The notes: generated from the letters alone by a model not told the origin. 64,000 nt of DNA from JAWKVD01 sp041398225 (GCA_041398225.1 JAWKVD010000009.1:62001-126000); one strand, 5' to 3'; shown: positions 26,994-35,236, counted from the first letter of the stretch. Program-made: numbers and translations.

Positions 26994-28366
26994 CCAGCGT
27001 GTGGGAGGATACGCCGGCCGCGCCCTTCGCCGTCGACGAGGCGGATCGCCTCGCATTGGCGAACGCGATCGATACGCAGGAGATCACGGATCTCGCGCTT
27101 GAACTCGGCAACATACCCAGCCCGTCGCGGGGCGAGCTGCGCGCGGCCGAATACGTGTTCGACTGGCTCGCGAAGGAAGGCTTCGCTCCGAGAAAGGTCG
27201 GCGCGACGCCGGAACGCCCGAACATCGTCGCGACCTATGGCGGCAAGGGCGAAGGCAAGAACCTGCTCTTCACCGCCCACCTCGATACCGAAAGCCCGAC
27301 CTGGAATCCGGATCTCGACGCGCACAAGTTTCGCGCCGAAACGCTGGCGAATCCCGAGTGGACGACCTGCTGGCTCGAGGACGGTCTGCTTTACGGCTAC
27401 CCGATCGCCAACGATCGCGGGCCGATGTCGTGCTTCCTTATCGCGGCCAAGGCCCTGAAGACCTGCGGCTTCGAACTCGCGGGCCGGCTCTATCTCACGG
27501 CCTCGCCGGGCGAGATCGGGCCCGAGCCGATCGAAGAGGCGCGCGGCGTGGAGTATATGGGCAAGGATATCGGCGCCCACTACGTCTTCCATCACGGCGG
27601 GGTTTCGCCGGACTTCGCGATCGCCGCCGAAGGCTGCGATTTCGGACTGACATGGGTCGCCTGCGGCTATGTCGTTTTCCGCATCCGCATCTATGGCCAG
27701 GCGATCTTCACGCCCCTGCTGAAGACGCCCGAAACGCTGAAAGAGCATCCGAACCCGATCTACCAGATGGGCGCGGTGCTTGAGCCGCTGCTGGAGTGGA
27801 GCCGTCGCTACGAAGCCGACAACGTCTATGAAAGCGACGGCGGCGTCGCGCAGCCGAAGGTGCAGATCGCCTCCGTGCGCGGCGGCGTCGCGCACGAATT
27901 CGGCGCGGGAACGGAAGTCTGTTCGCTCTATCTCGAAGTCGGCCTGACGCCGGTGCAGGAAGTCGCCGCCGTGCATCACAGCCTCGAAGCGCATCTCAGG
28001 CGCGCGGGCGTGCGCGAGTTCGATGTCGAACCCGTCGTCGTGCGTCACGGTTTCGAGGCCGACAGCAAGCGCGTTTCGCCGCTGGTCGGCGCGGTCGACG
28101 CCGCCACGCGCCTGACTCTGGGCGCGCCGCTCAAGCGCGCCGCGCCGGTCTATTCGAGCATGTGGCGCGACCACAACGTGTTCAACATGAACCGGGTGCC
28201 GGCGGTCACGACAGGGCCGAAGCGCTGGCGCCCCTCGCCCGGCGATCTCGCCGACAGCGCGCTCATCTACGCCCTGACGGCGCTGGCGATTTGCGGCAAG
28301 ACGGAAAAGACCGCTGCGGACGGAAGCGCCGCGCCGGTCTATGGCGACAATCCCTTTGAGGAATGA
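26990..28366 (+). CDS. M20-family hydrolase-like protein, paralogue A
   Basis: This 458-residue cytoplasmic protein has an M20/ArgE-DapE fold. Metal-ligand regions recognisable are FTAHLDTE (His97, Asp99), PIANDRGPMS (Asp142) and DFAIAAEG (Glu214). Where canonical members have DEE-G, this has SPGEIGPE, so the catalytic-base Glu appears replaced by Gly while the adjacent metal Glu175 remains. Near the C-terminus the usual GPG...H metal His is absent (TTGPKRWRPSPGD). It is closely similar along its length to the protein at 33618-34985, which shares the same substitutions. It probably acts on an amide intermediate of the pathway, by altered chemistry or as a binding protein; both are inference. 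Confidence 0.8.
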   Translation: MTSVWEDTPAAPFAVDEADRLALANAIDTQEITDLALELGNIPSPSRGELRAAEYVFDWLAKEGFAPRKVGATPERPNIVATYGGKGEGKNLLFTAHLDTESPTWNPDLDAHKFRAETLANPEWTTCWLEDGLLYGYPIANDRGPMSCFLIAAKALKTCGFELAGRLYLTASPGEIGPEPIEEARGVEYMGKDIGAHYVFHHGGVSPDFAIAAEGCDFGLTWVACGYVVFRIRIYGQAIFTPLLKTPETLKEHPNPIYQMGAVLEPLLEWSRRYEADNVYESDGGVAQPKVQIASVRGGVAHEFGAGTEVCSLYLEVGLTPVQEVAAVHHSLEAHLRRAGVREFDVEPVVVRHGFEADSKRVSPLVGAVDAATRLTLGAPLKRAAPVYSSMWRDHNVFNMNRVPAVTTGPKRWRPSPGDLADSALIYALTALAICGKTEKTAADGSAAPVYGDNPFEE

Positions 28367-28373
28367 GGCCGAC

Positions 28374-28874
28374 ATGGGATGCGAATTTGATCAGAGCCAT
28401 TGGCGGGCCGCGATGGGCGGGTGCCTGAGCGGGGTCAATATCGTCACGACCTGGAAGGACGGCGCGCCCGCCGGCACGGCGGTCAACGCGTTTTGCGCCG
28501 TGTCGCTGCATCCGCCGCTCCTGCTGGTCTGTCTCGACAAGAACAGCCGAACCCTCTCGGCGATCGCCGAAGCCGGCGTGTTCTGCGTCAACGTGCTGTC
28601 GGAGCGCCAGGCTTCGCTCGTGTCGGTTTTCGCCGACAAGACCGCCGGCGACCGCTTCGCGCAAAGCGATTATGTCCGGGGCGCCACCGGCGCGCCGGTT
28701 CTGGCCGGATCGCTGTCGTGGTTCGACTGCGAAGTCCACGCCACGCATGTGGAGGGCGATCACACCATCGTCGTCGGGCGCGTGGTCGATCTCGACACGG
28801 ACGCCGCGCTCGCGCCGCTGGCCTATCGTCAGGGCCGGGTCTGGCCGCTGACGAGCGATCCGGTCGACTCGTGA
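28374..28874 (+). CDS. RutF-like flavin reductase
   Basis: This 166-residue flavin-reductase-like (FMN-binding split barrel) protein should supply FMNH2 to the RutA-like monooxygenase encoded downstream. Key segments are SGVNIVTTW, AVNAFCAVSLHPPLLLVCLD, FCVNVLSERQ and WFDCEVHATHVEGDHTIVVG, which follow E. coli RutF closely in order and spacing. The start at 28374 (MGCEFDQSHWRAAMGG) lies eight bases after the M20 stop with GAGG upstream. Its stop overlaps the GTG start of the transporter gene. Confidence 0.87.
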   Translation: MGCEFDQSHWRAAMGGCLSGVNIVTTWKDGAPAGTAVNAFCAVSLHPPLLLVCLDKNSRTLSAIAEAGVFCVNVLSERQASLVSVFADKTAGDRFAQSDYVRGATGAPVLAGSLSWFDCEVHATHVEGDHTIVVGRVVDLDTDAALAPLAYRQGRVWPLTSDPVDS

Positions 28875-30130
28875 GTCAAACCTCATCCGGTTCGACCGTG
28901 CGCGGCCTCGACGCGCTCGCGCGCGTGTTCAGCGCGCCGCAATACCGTCTGCTGTTCGCGATGACGTCGGTGACGATGGCGAGCCAGTGGATGTTGCGAA
29001 TCGCGCAGGGCTGGCTGCTCTGGGAGCTTACCGGCAGCGGCGGATGGCTCGGGTTTCTGGCGATGGCGGAGCTGGCGCCGGGTCTGGTTCTGGGGCCGGT
29101 GGGCGGGGTTCTCGCCGATCGCATGGATCGCCGGCGGCTGGTCGGTCTTTGCCAGGTTGTCGTGGCCGCGGTTTCGGCCGCGACGGGGCTTCTGGTTCTG
29201 TTTGGCGGGGTCACGCCGGTTCTGCTGGTGTGCCTGGCGGCGTGTGCGGGGTCGGCGGCCGCGCTGCAGGAGGCGTCGCGCTCCCTGCTGCTGCGCGACG
29301 TCACGCCTTCGGAATGCCTGCCGACGGGCATGTCGCTGACGGCGATATCGGTGAACGTCACGCGCTTTCTCGGGCCGGCGATCGCGGGCCCGCTGATCGC
29401 CAATGTCGGTCCCAGCATCGTGTTCTGGATCAACACGGTCAGCGCCCTGCTGTTGCTGGTCGTGGTGTCGCGGCTCAGCGCGCAGGCCGAACAGGCGGCG
29501 GGGCGCGGCGCGCATTTCATGATCGATCTCTGGCGCGGCGTCGCCGCCGCAGCGTCGCATCCGGTGATCACGCCTGTGCTTGTGATCTTCGCGGTGACGG
29601 CGATCGCGGTGCGGCCTCTCTACGAGCTGATGCCGGCTTTCGCATCCGGGCTGTTCGGCGGAAGCGTGGAGGACTATTCGCAACTGGTGATGGCGGTCGG
29701 CGTCGGCGCGGTGGTCGGCGCGGTGATCGTCACCCTGCATGCGTCGGCGCGTCCGGCGCGATTGTTCATGTGGTCGTCGCTCGGGGCGGCGTTTGCGCTC
29801 ATCGGGTTCGCTTTCGCCCGCGAGACAATCGGCGGATTGGCCGCCGCCGCCGTGTTGGGCTTCTTCATGTGCATCAGCGCCGCGACATCGCAGTTGACGG
29901 TGATCCTCGACGCCGATCAGGAAACCGGCGGCCGGGTTCTCAGCGTGTGGTCCACGCTGATGCGCGCCGGCCCGGCGATCGGCGCGGTGGTCATGGGCCT
30001 CGCGGTCGATGTCGCCGGATACCGGATCCCGCTGTGGTGCGGAGCGGGCCTTACCATTCTCGCCCTGACCGCGATCATGCTTGCAGGCGAGCGACGCCGT
30101 CGCGCGCCGGCTCCCGAAACGCCGCTGTGA
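28871..30130 (+). CDS. MFS transporter (MFS_3 / enterobactin-exporter-like family)
   Basis: This is a 419-residue inner-membrane protein with about 12 hydrophobic helices. The first-loop signature GGVLADRMDRRRLVG and the ALQEASRSLLLRDV, PSIVFWINTVSALLLL segments fit the MFS_3 group. It begins at GTG (28871), overlapping the flavin reductase stop (GTGA), so it is coupled to the enzymes. It occupies the place that the RutG permease has in classical rut operons, although the family is different. MFS_3 members are often exporters, so efflux of a toxic intermediate is as likely as uptake. Confidence 0.87.
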   Translation: MSQTSSGSTVRGLDALARVFSAPQYRLLFAMTSVTMASQWMLRIAQGWLLWELTGSGGWLGFLAMAELAPGLVLGPVGGVLADRMDRRRLVGLCQVVVAAVSAATGLLVLFGGVTPVLLVCLAACAGSAAALQEASRSLLLRDVTPSECLPTGMSLTAISVNVTRFLGPAIAGPLIANVGPSIVFWINTVSALLLLVVVSRLSAQAEQAAGRGAHFMIDLWRGVAAAASHPVITPVLVIFAVTAIAVRPLYELMPAFASGLFGGSVEDYSQLVMAVGVGAVVGAVIVTLHASARPARLFMWSSLGAAFALIGFAFARETIGGLAAAAVLGFFMCISAATSQLTVILDADQETGGRVLSVWSTLMRAGPAIGAVVMGLAVDVAGYRIPLWCGAGLTILALTAIMLAGERRRRAPAPETPL

Positions 30131-30143
30131 ACGAGGTGATGTG

Positions 30144-30734
30144 ATGAAGACCGAACTTGGCGATGCGGTTCTGGACCAGCTGTTCCGGGAGGCGCGGACC
30201 TTCAGTCACTGGTCGGACGGCGGTCTGTCCGAAGCGGATATGAAAGCGCTGTTCGAGCTGACCAAGATGGGGCCGACCGCCGGAAACTGCTCGCCGGCGC
30301 GGTTCGTGTTCGTCGCCTCGCAGGCAGGCAAGGAGCGTCTGGCGCCCCACCTGTCGCGCGGCAATCTCGATCAGACCATGACGGCGCCGGTCTGCGTGAT
30401 CGTCGGCTACGATCTCGATTTCGCGGAGCGCCTTCCGTTTCTCTTTCCATACGTCAAGGATGCGGCGTCCTGGTACAAGGACCCCGAGGTTCAGAAAGAG
30501 ACGGCCTTTCGCAGCTCCAGCCTGCAAGGCGCCTATCTGATCATGGCGGCGCGGGCGATGGGGTTCGATTGCGGCCCGATGAGCGGCTTCGACAATGCGG
30601 GCGTCGACAACGCGTTCTTCGCCGGCACGCGCATCCGCTCCAACTTCCTGTGCAATATCGGCCGGGGCGATATGACCAAGGTTCGCCCGCGCTTGCCGCG
30701 CCTCTCCTTCGAGGATGTCTGCACCATCGCATAA
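30144..30734 (+). CDS. RutE-like malonic semialdehyde reductase (nitroreductase fold)
   Basis: This 196-residue NAD(P)H-dependent reductase matches E. coli RutE strongly: MGPTAGNCSPARFVF, LAPHLSRGNLDQTMTAPV, ERLPFLFP, ETAFRSSSLQGAYLIMAARA, CGPMSGFDNAGVDNAFF and RPRLPRLSFEDVC. RutE reduces toxic malonic semialdehyde to 3-hydroxypropionate, so a C3 semialdehyde is the expected end product of the pathway here. The ATG at 30144 lies 13 bases after the transporter stop with a GAGGTGATG-type site. It is the last gene of the first operon half. Confidence 0.9.
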   Translation: MKTELGDAVLDQLFREARTFSHWSDGGLSEADMKALFELTKMGPTAGNCSPARFVFVASQAGKERLAPHLSRGNLDQTMTAPVCVIVGYDLDFAERLPFLFPYVKDAASWYKDPEVQKETAFRSSSLQGAYLIMAARAMGFDCGPMSGFDNAGVDNAFFAGTRIRSNFLCNIGRGDMTKVRPRLPRLSFEDVCTIA

Positions 30735-31131
30735 GCGTTTGGGCGGACTGACGTCGGCTACCGCGTCGCCTCCGGCGCCGGCGACCTTCTCTGCATACGG
30801 ATTGGATCAGGCTCGCACGCCGGGCTCGAAACCGCCGCGCTCGAAATCGTCGGGCGCGGCGATCCCCGCTGCGGCTGTGTCGTGGCTGCCGCTCTCTCCA
30901 TGAGTCGCGCTCGGCGACCCGATTTCCCGGACATCTCGCCGCTGCGCCCGCGCCCGTCCGACCGGAAAGCGAACGTTTTGCGGGCAATGTGACGTTAGGG
31001 CGCCCAAGATTCGTAACATGTTACGAAAAATGCCAGATTCCGCAGTCTGGGAGGAGGTGTCGGCCGCCGGGCTCGCTAGCGTGAGTTGAGAAGCGGACCG
31101 GACGGTTCGCTTGGACCGGCTGGAGCTGCTC
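30735..31131. other. intergenic region between the two catabolic operons
   Basis: These 397 bases encode no protein that I can support. They contain the perfect palindrome at 31010-31027, so the following MFS-RutA-M20 genes probably have their own regulated promoter. The transporter's GGAG ribosome site is at 31122-31125. I see no strong terminator directly after the RutE-like gene. Confidence 0.5.
31010..31027. promoter_or_regulatory. perfect 18-bp palindromic operator candidate
   Basis: TTCGTAACATGTTACGAA is identical to its own reverse complement. It lies 104 bases before the second operon's first start codon, a usual operator distance. Its ACATGTTA core recurs before the TonB receptor gene, which suggests joint control by the GntR-type regulator at 22917. 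Confidence 0.6.
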
Positions 31132-32505
31132 ATGAAGACACCCGATTCCTGGCGTCTCGCAGGGCATTTTGGTTCGCTGAGCGCGCTGGAACTCCTGATA
31201 AGCGCCGCGACCTTTTCCTCTCTTGGCGTGATCCTGCCCCATATGGTGGAGGATCTGCGCTGGAGCTGGTCGCAAGCCGGACTCGGGTTCTCAATTCTGG
31301 GCGCGGCTTGCGGCGGCTCCTCTCTGCTGCCGCCTATCCTGATCCGAAGGTTCGGCGTTCGCAATACGCTGATCATCGGCGCGATCTGCATGGCGGTGGG
31401 TCTCTACACGCTCCATGGCGTGTCGACCCTGCTGCTCTACTTCATCGGCACCGCGATCTGCGGCGTGTCGTTCCAGATGCTGGGGGCGATCCCCGCCACC
31501 TTCGTGCTGACGCGGGTCTTCAAGCGCCGGTCCACCATTCTTGGCCTTTATGGAACCATCGGCGGCTTCGGGAATGTCGTCGGTCCGTGGATGGTTCTGG
31601 CGGTGCTGGCCGTTCCGGGCGCCACCTGGCGCGAGTATTGGGGTTATCAGGCGCTCCTGCTTCTGGTGTTCGGCATCGGTTGCGCGCTCATCGTCGGCAT
31701 CGACAAGCGCTTCTCGCGTCCGGCGCGCGAGGAGCTGACCACCCCGGCGCAGGACAAGCCCGCTCCGGAGCCGAAAGGATGCGCACCGCGCGCGGCGTGT
31801 CAGACAAGCCGCCAGACAAACCGGCTGGCGGTGTTCCGCAGCGCGGTCGACTGGACCGTCCGGGACGCGATGCGCACCCCGCAATTCTACGTCATCGTCG
31901 CCGCCTACTTCGCCAACATCTTCTGCCTCGTCACGGTGACCAGCCTGTCCGTCAGCCACCTTGTCGAGCGCGGCGTCTCCACCACGGTCGCGGGCGCGAT
32001 GCTCAGCCTCGAAGCGCTCATCGCCGTGGCCGTCCGGGCCGGGGCCGGGGTTCTCGGCGATCATGTCGATCCGAGATTCCTGATGATCGCCTCGCTGGGC
32101 GCCACGTCGGTGGGCTGCTTCGTGCTCGCTCTCTACGAGTCGCAGCCCTACCTTCTGATCTACGCGCTCGGCACCGGCGTCGGCTTCGGCGCGACACAGC
32201 TGTGCGCCACCGTGTTGATGCTCAACTATTTCGGGCAACGCCATAACCTCGAACTGTTCTCGACCATGTGCCTCGTGGGCGCGGCGTCCGCGCTCGGCCC
32301 GGTCATCGGCGGGGTCACCCGCGACCTCTCCGGCAGCTTCGCGCCGATGTTCCTCGTGCTCGCGGGCACCGCGGCCGTCGTCGGCTTCTCCGTGTCGATG
32401 ATGCGCCCGCCGGTGGCCGCGACCGAGGAGGGGAGCGAGGACGAGGTTGAACCCGAAGCCGTCGCCGAAGAGGCGCGCGGCAGATTTGCGAACAAGCCAG
32501 CCTGA
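31132..32505 (+). CDS. MFS transporter (12 TM, monocarboxylate/oxalate-formate antiporter-like)
   Basis: This 457-residue inner-membrane permease has six N-terminal helices (starting SLSALELLISAATFSSLGVI), a hydrophilic central loop at about 200-245 rich in Pro/Lys, six further helices and an acidic C-terminal tail. IRRFGVRNTLIIG and FKRRSTILGLYGTIGGFG fit the MCT-like branch of the superfamily. The ATG at 31132 has GGAG six bases upstream. As first gene of an operon with the RutA-like monooxygenase, it is the better candidate for substrate uptake across the inner membrane after the TonB receptor. Confidence 0.87.
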   Translation: MKTPDSWRLAGHFGSLSALELLISAATFSSLGVILPHMVEDLRWSWSQAGLGFSILGAACGGSSLLPPILIRRFGVRNTLIIGAICMAVGLYTLHGVSTLLLYFIGTAICGVSFQMLGAIPATFVLTRVFKRRSTILGLYGTIGGFGNVVGPWMVLAVLAVPGATWREYWGYQALLLLVFGIGCALIVGIDKRFSRPAREELTTPAQDKPAPEPKGCAPRAACQTSRQTNRLAVFRSAVDWTVRDAMRTPQFYVIVAAYFANIFCLVTVTSLSVSHLVERGVSTTVAGAMLSLEALIAVAVRAGAGVLGDHVDPRFLMIASLGATSVGCFVLALYESQPYLLIYALGTGVGFGATQLCATVLMLNYFGQRHNLELFSTMCLVGAASALGPVIGGVTRDLSGSFAPMFLVLAGTAAVVGFSVSMMRPPVAATEEGSEDEVEPEAVAEEARGRFANKPA

Positions 32506-32534
32506 TCAAGGCCCGCCACAACAAGGAGCCCGAG

Positions 32535-33605
32535 ATGAGTCTCAACAACAAGAAGTACGGCGTCTTCCTTCCAATCGCGAACGGCGGCTGGATCATCTCC
32601 AAGAACACGCCGGAGCTTACCGGCCTCTACGCGCAGAACCGGACGGCGGCGCAGATCTCGGACCGGATCGGCCTCGACTTCATCATGTCGATGGCCAAGT
32701 GGCGCGGCTTCGGCGGAGAGACCAATCACTGGGCGGTCTCCATGGAGTCCATGGTGATGATGGCCGGCCTCGCCGAGGTGACCAGCAAGGTGAAGGTGTG
32801 GGCGACGATGCACGCGCTGCTCCACAACCCGGCTGTCGTCGCCAAGATGGTGACGACGCTCGACCACATCTCGAAAGGCCGCGCCGGTCTCAACATCGTC
32901 GCCGGCGCCTATCGAGAAGAGTTCGCCCAGATGGGCGCCTGGGACGATGCGCTCACCCATGCGGACCGCTATCAGCGCGCCGAGGAGTGGATCACGATCA
33001 TCAAGCGGCTGTGGAGCGAGCCCAGCGTCGATTTCGAAGGCCGCTTCTTCAAGATGGACGACTGCCAGTCCGATCCCAAACCGCTGTCGAAACCGCGTCC
33101 GGACCTGATCTGCGCGGGCCAGTCCGATCGCGGCTTCGATTTCGCGACCTCGCACGCCGACGCGTGCTTCATCGGCGGCCGCTCGGACGAGGAGCGGCGC
33201 ACCCACAGCCGCCGGGCGCGCGCCGTGGCCGCCGAGAAGGGCAAGACGATCAAGGTGTTCGCGATGTGCACCGTGATCCACGACGACACCGACGCCAAGG
33301 CGGACGCGATGCTCAGCCATTTCGAGGACGGACGCGACATGGGCGCCATCATGGCCCAGATGAAGAGCTGGGGCATGGAGCCCGAGAAGATCGCGAGCAT
33401 GGCCGGCAAGATCGGCGCGAGCCAGAATCACACCATCGTCGGTTCGCCCGCGACCTGCCGCGAGAAACTCGAAAGCTATCTCGACTACTGCGAGCTGGAC
33501 GGCGTGATGCTGATCTTCCCCGACTATGTCACCGGGCTCGAAATGTTCGGCGCGGAAATCCTGCCGAAGCTCCGCGCCTCCGAATCCGTCGTGCAGACGG
33601 CGTAG
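32535..33605 (+). CDS. RutA-like FMN-dependent monooxygenase (luciferase-like)
   Basis: This 356-residue bacterial-luciferase-family TIM barrel follows pyrimidine monooxygenase RutA: KYGVFLPIANGGWIIS, SMAKWRGFGGETNHW, LAEVTSKVKVWAT, AVVAKMVTTLDHISKGR, DFEGRFFKMDDC and LICAGQSDRGFDFA. RutA uses a flavin N5-oxygen adduct to open the uracil ring amide. At the RutA VTGW segment this protein has VAGA, so the conserved Asn is kept but the pocket Trp is lost. Ring opening of a related cyclic amide is the likely role, with FMNH2 from the RutF-like partner. A strong AAGGAG site precedes the ATG. Confidence 0.88.
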   Translation: MSLNNKKYGVFLPIANGGWIISKNTPELTGLYAQNRTAAQISDRIGLDFIMSMAKWRGFGGETNHWAVSMESMVMMAGLAEVTSKVKVWATMHALLHNPAVVAKMVTTLDHISKGRAGLNIVAGAYREEFAQMGAWDDALTHADRYQRAEEWITIIKRLWSEPSVDFEGRFFKMDDCQSDPKPLSKPRPDLICAGQSDRGFDFATSHADACFIGGRSDEERRTHSRRARAVAAEKGKTIKVFAMCTVIHDDTDAKADAMLSHFEDGRDMGAIMAQMKSWGMEPEKIASMAGKIGASQNHTIVGSPATCREKLESYLDYCELDGVMLIFPDYVTGLEMFGAEILPKLRASESVVQTA

Positions 33606-33617
33606 CGGACAAATCCC

Positions 33618-34985
33618 ATGACAGGAACGCCGGCGGGTTCGCCTCTGGTCGCTTGCGACATTTCGAAAGACGATGTCGAAGCGATCAAGGCGGCGATCGA
33701 CAAGGAGGAGCTGACCACGCTCGTCCTTGAATTGTCCAACATCTACAGCCCCTCCACCAAGGAGAAGATGGCGGCCGACTATGTCCATGACTGGATGGCC
33801 AGGGAGGGGTTCAATCCGCGCGCCGTGGGCGCGACGCCCGAACGCCCGAACGTCATCGGAACCTATGGCGGGCATGGCGCGGGTCCGAACCTGCTGTTCA
33901 CGGCGCATCTCGACACCGAGAGCATATTCGACGATCCGCATCTGGACGGCATGACCAAACGGCCCGGCAGCATCGCCAATCCCGAATGGCGGAATTGCTG
34001 GCTGGAGGACGGCAAGTTCTACGGCTACGCCGTCGCCAACGATCGCGGCCCGATGAGCTGCTTCCTGATCGCCGCCAAGGCGCTGCGCAAGGCGGGCTAC
34101 GATCTGTCCGGCCTGCTTTATCTCACGGCGTGTCCCGGCGAGTGCGGGCCCGAACCGATCGAGGATCGCAAGGGCGTCGCCTATCTCGGAAAGGACATCG
34201 GCGCGAACTATCTCTTCCATCACGGCCATGTCGCGCCGGACTATGCGATCGCCGCCGAGGGAACGGATTTCGGCCTCACCTGGATGGGCTGCGGCTATGC
34301 GACCTTCCGCGTCCGCATTTTCGGCCAGTCGATCTTCCGTCCGCTGCTGAACGCGCCCGAGAAGGCCGTCGACCACCCCAGCCCGCTCTACAAGGTCGGC
34401 CCGGTGATCGACGCCCTGCACGAATGGAGCCTCCGGTTCGAACGGCAGAGCCGCTATGAAACCGATTGCGGCATCGCTGCGCCGAAGGCGACGATATCCT
34501 GCCTGCAGGGCGGCACGCCCTATGGCGGCGGCGGCGAAATCTGTTCGCTCTACGTGTCCTGCGATCTCGGTCCGCGCCAGCGCGCCGCGCAGGTCCTGCA
34601 CGAGTTGAACGCCGTCATGCGCAGCCTGGGTCTGGACGAGTTCGAGGTCGAGCCGATGGTCGTGCGCCACGGCTTCGAGGCGGACAAGGCCGAGGTCGCC
34701 CCTCTGGTGCAGTCGGTGGAGATGGCCACGGAGCTTGCGCTGGGCCGGTCCGCCGGCGCGGCCAAGTCGGTCTATTCAAGCATGTGGCGCGATCACAACG
34801 TCTTCAACATGAACCGCATCCCGGCCATCACCACCGGCCCGACGCGCTGGCGGCCGACGCCGGAGGATCTGGTCGACAGCGCGCTGGTCTACGCCCTGAC
34901 GAGCCTCGCCGTCTGCGGTCGCGCCCAGATCGCGCCGAAGCAGGCCGCCTCGGCGACCGTCTACGGGCAGAAGCCGTTCAGCTAG
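33618..34985 (+). CDS. M20-family hydrolase-like protein, paralogue B
   Basis: This 455-residue protein is a close paralogue of the one at 26990-28366; both contain VGATPERPN, LLFTAHLDTES, ANDRGPMSCFLIAAKAL, KDIGA and YSSMWRDHNVFNMNR. Metal-type residues His97, Asp99, Asp142, Glu175 and Glu214 are conserved. As in paralogue A, the catalytic-base Glu position is Gly (ACPGECGPE) and the last metal His is missing (TTGPTRWRPTPED). There is no signal peptide. It starts 12 bases after the RutA-like stop, the last gene of the second operon. Keeping one copy with each operon half suggests two distinct but related steps, or a heteromer. Confidence 0.8.
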   Translation: MTGTPAGSPLVACDISKDDVEAIKAAIDKEELTTLVLELSNIYSPSTKEKMAADYVHDWMAREGFNPRAVGATPERPNVIGTYGGHGAGPNLLFTAHLDTESIFDDPHLDGMTKRPGSIANPEWRNCWLEDGKFYGYAVANDRGPMSCFLIAAKALRKAGYDLSGLLYLTACPGECGPEPIEDRKGVAYLGKDIGANYLFHHGHVAPDYAIAAEGTDFGLTWMGCGYATFRVRIFGQSIFRPLLNAPEKAVDHPSPLYKVGPVIDALHEWSLRFERQSRYETDCGIAAPKATISCLQGGTPYGGGGEICSLYVSCDLGPRQRAAQVLHELNAVMRSLGLDEFEVEPMVVRHGFEADKAEVAPLVQSVEMATELALGRSAGAAKSVYSSMWRDHNVFNMNRIPAITTGPTRWRPTPEDLVDSALVYALTSLAVCGRAQIAPKQAASATVYGQKPFS

Positions 34986-35013
34986 GCGGACGCCCAGCCA
35001 GGAAAGCGCGCAG

Positions 35014-35034
35014 CCGGACGGGTCGACCGTCCGG
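35014..35034 (+). terminator. hairpin after the catabolic cluster
   Basis: A perfect 8-bp stem (35014-35021 with 35027-35034, five-base loop) lies 28 bases after the last stop of the cluster. No T-run follows, so intrinsic termination is uncertain. Confidence 0.35.
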
Positions 35035-35160
35035 TGCTCAGCGCTATAGGATTGAAGCATTCATCGGCGCTTCAAATCTCCGAGAACGCGAGGTCGGGCA
35101 GGTTAGCCTGTCCAGTTTTAATTGGTCTGTCTGCAAAGTAACGGGGACTTGGGTCGGAAG

Positions 35161-35236
35161 TGGTGCCGCCTAGGTGACTTGAACACCTGACCCTCGCATT
35201 ACGAATGCGATGCTCTACCAGCTGAGCTAAGGCGGC
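35161..35236 (-). tRNA. tRNA-Thr (anticodon CGT)
   Basis: The minus strand folds as a complete 76-base cloverleaf: acceptor GCCGCCT/AGGCGGC, D arm GCTC-AGCTGGTAG-AGC, anticodon stem TCGCA/TGCGA around loop TTCGTAA (anticodon CGT, reading ACG), and T arm AGGTG-TTCAAGT-CACCT. The 3' CCA is encoded. Its 3' end faces the catabolic cluster, the orientation usual for island insertion at a tRNA, but I found no duplicated end at the other side. Bases 35237-35504 hold nothing that I can identify. Confidence 0.95.

Noticed and set aside
23760..27056. 1098-codon open frame on the minus strand across the TonB receptor gene
   Set aside because: It is a shadow of GC-rich codon use; the translation is Arg/Ala/Val-rich without motifs, and the plus-strand receptor is unmistakable.
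32226..34670. 814-codon minus-strand frame across the RutA-like and M20 genes
   Set aside because: Antisense shadow; the opposite strand encodes two recognised proteins with good ribosome sites.
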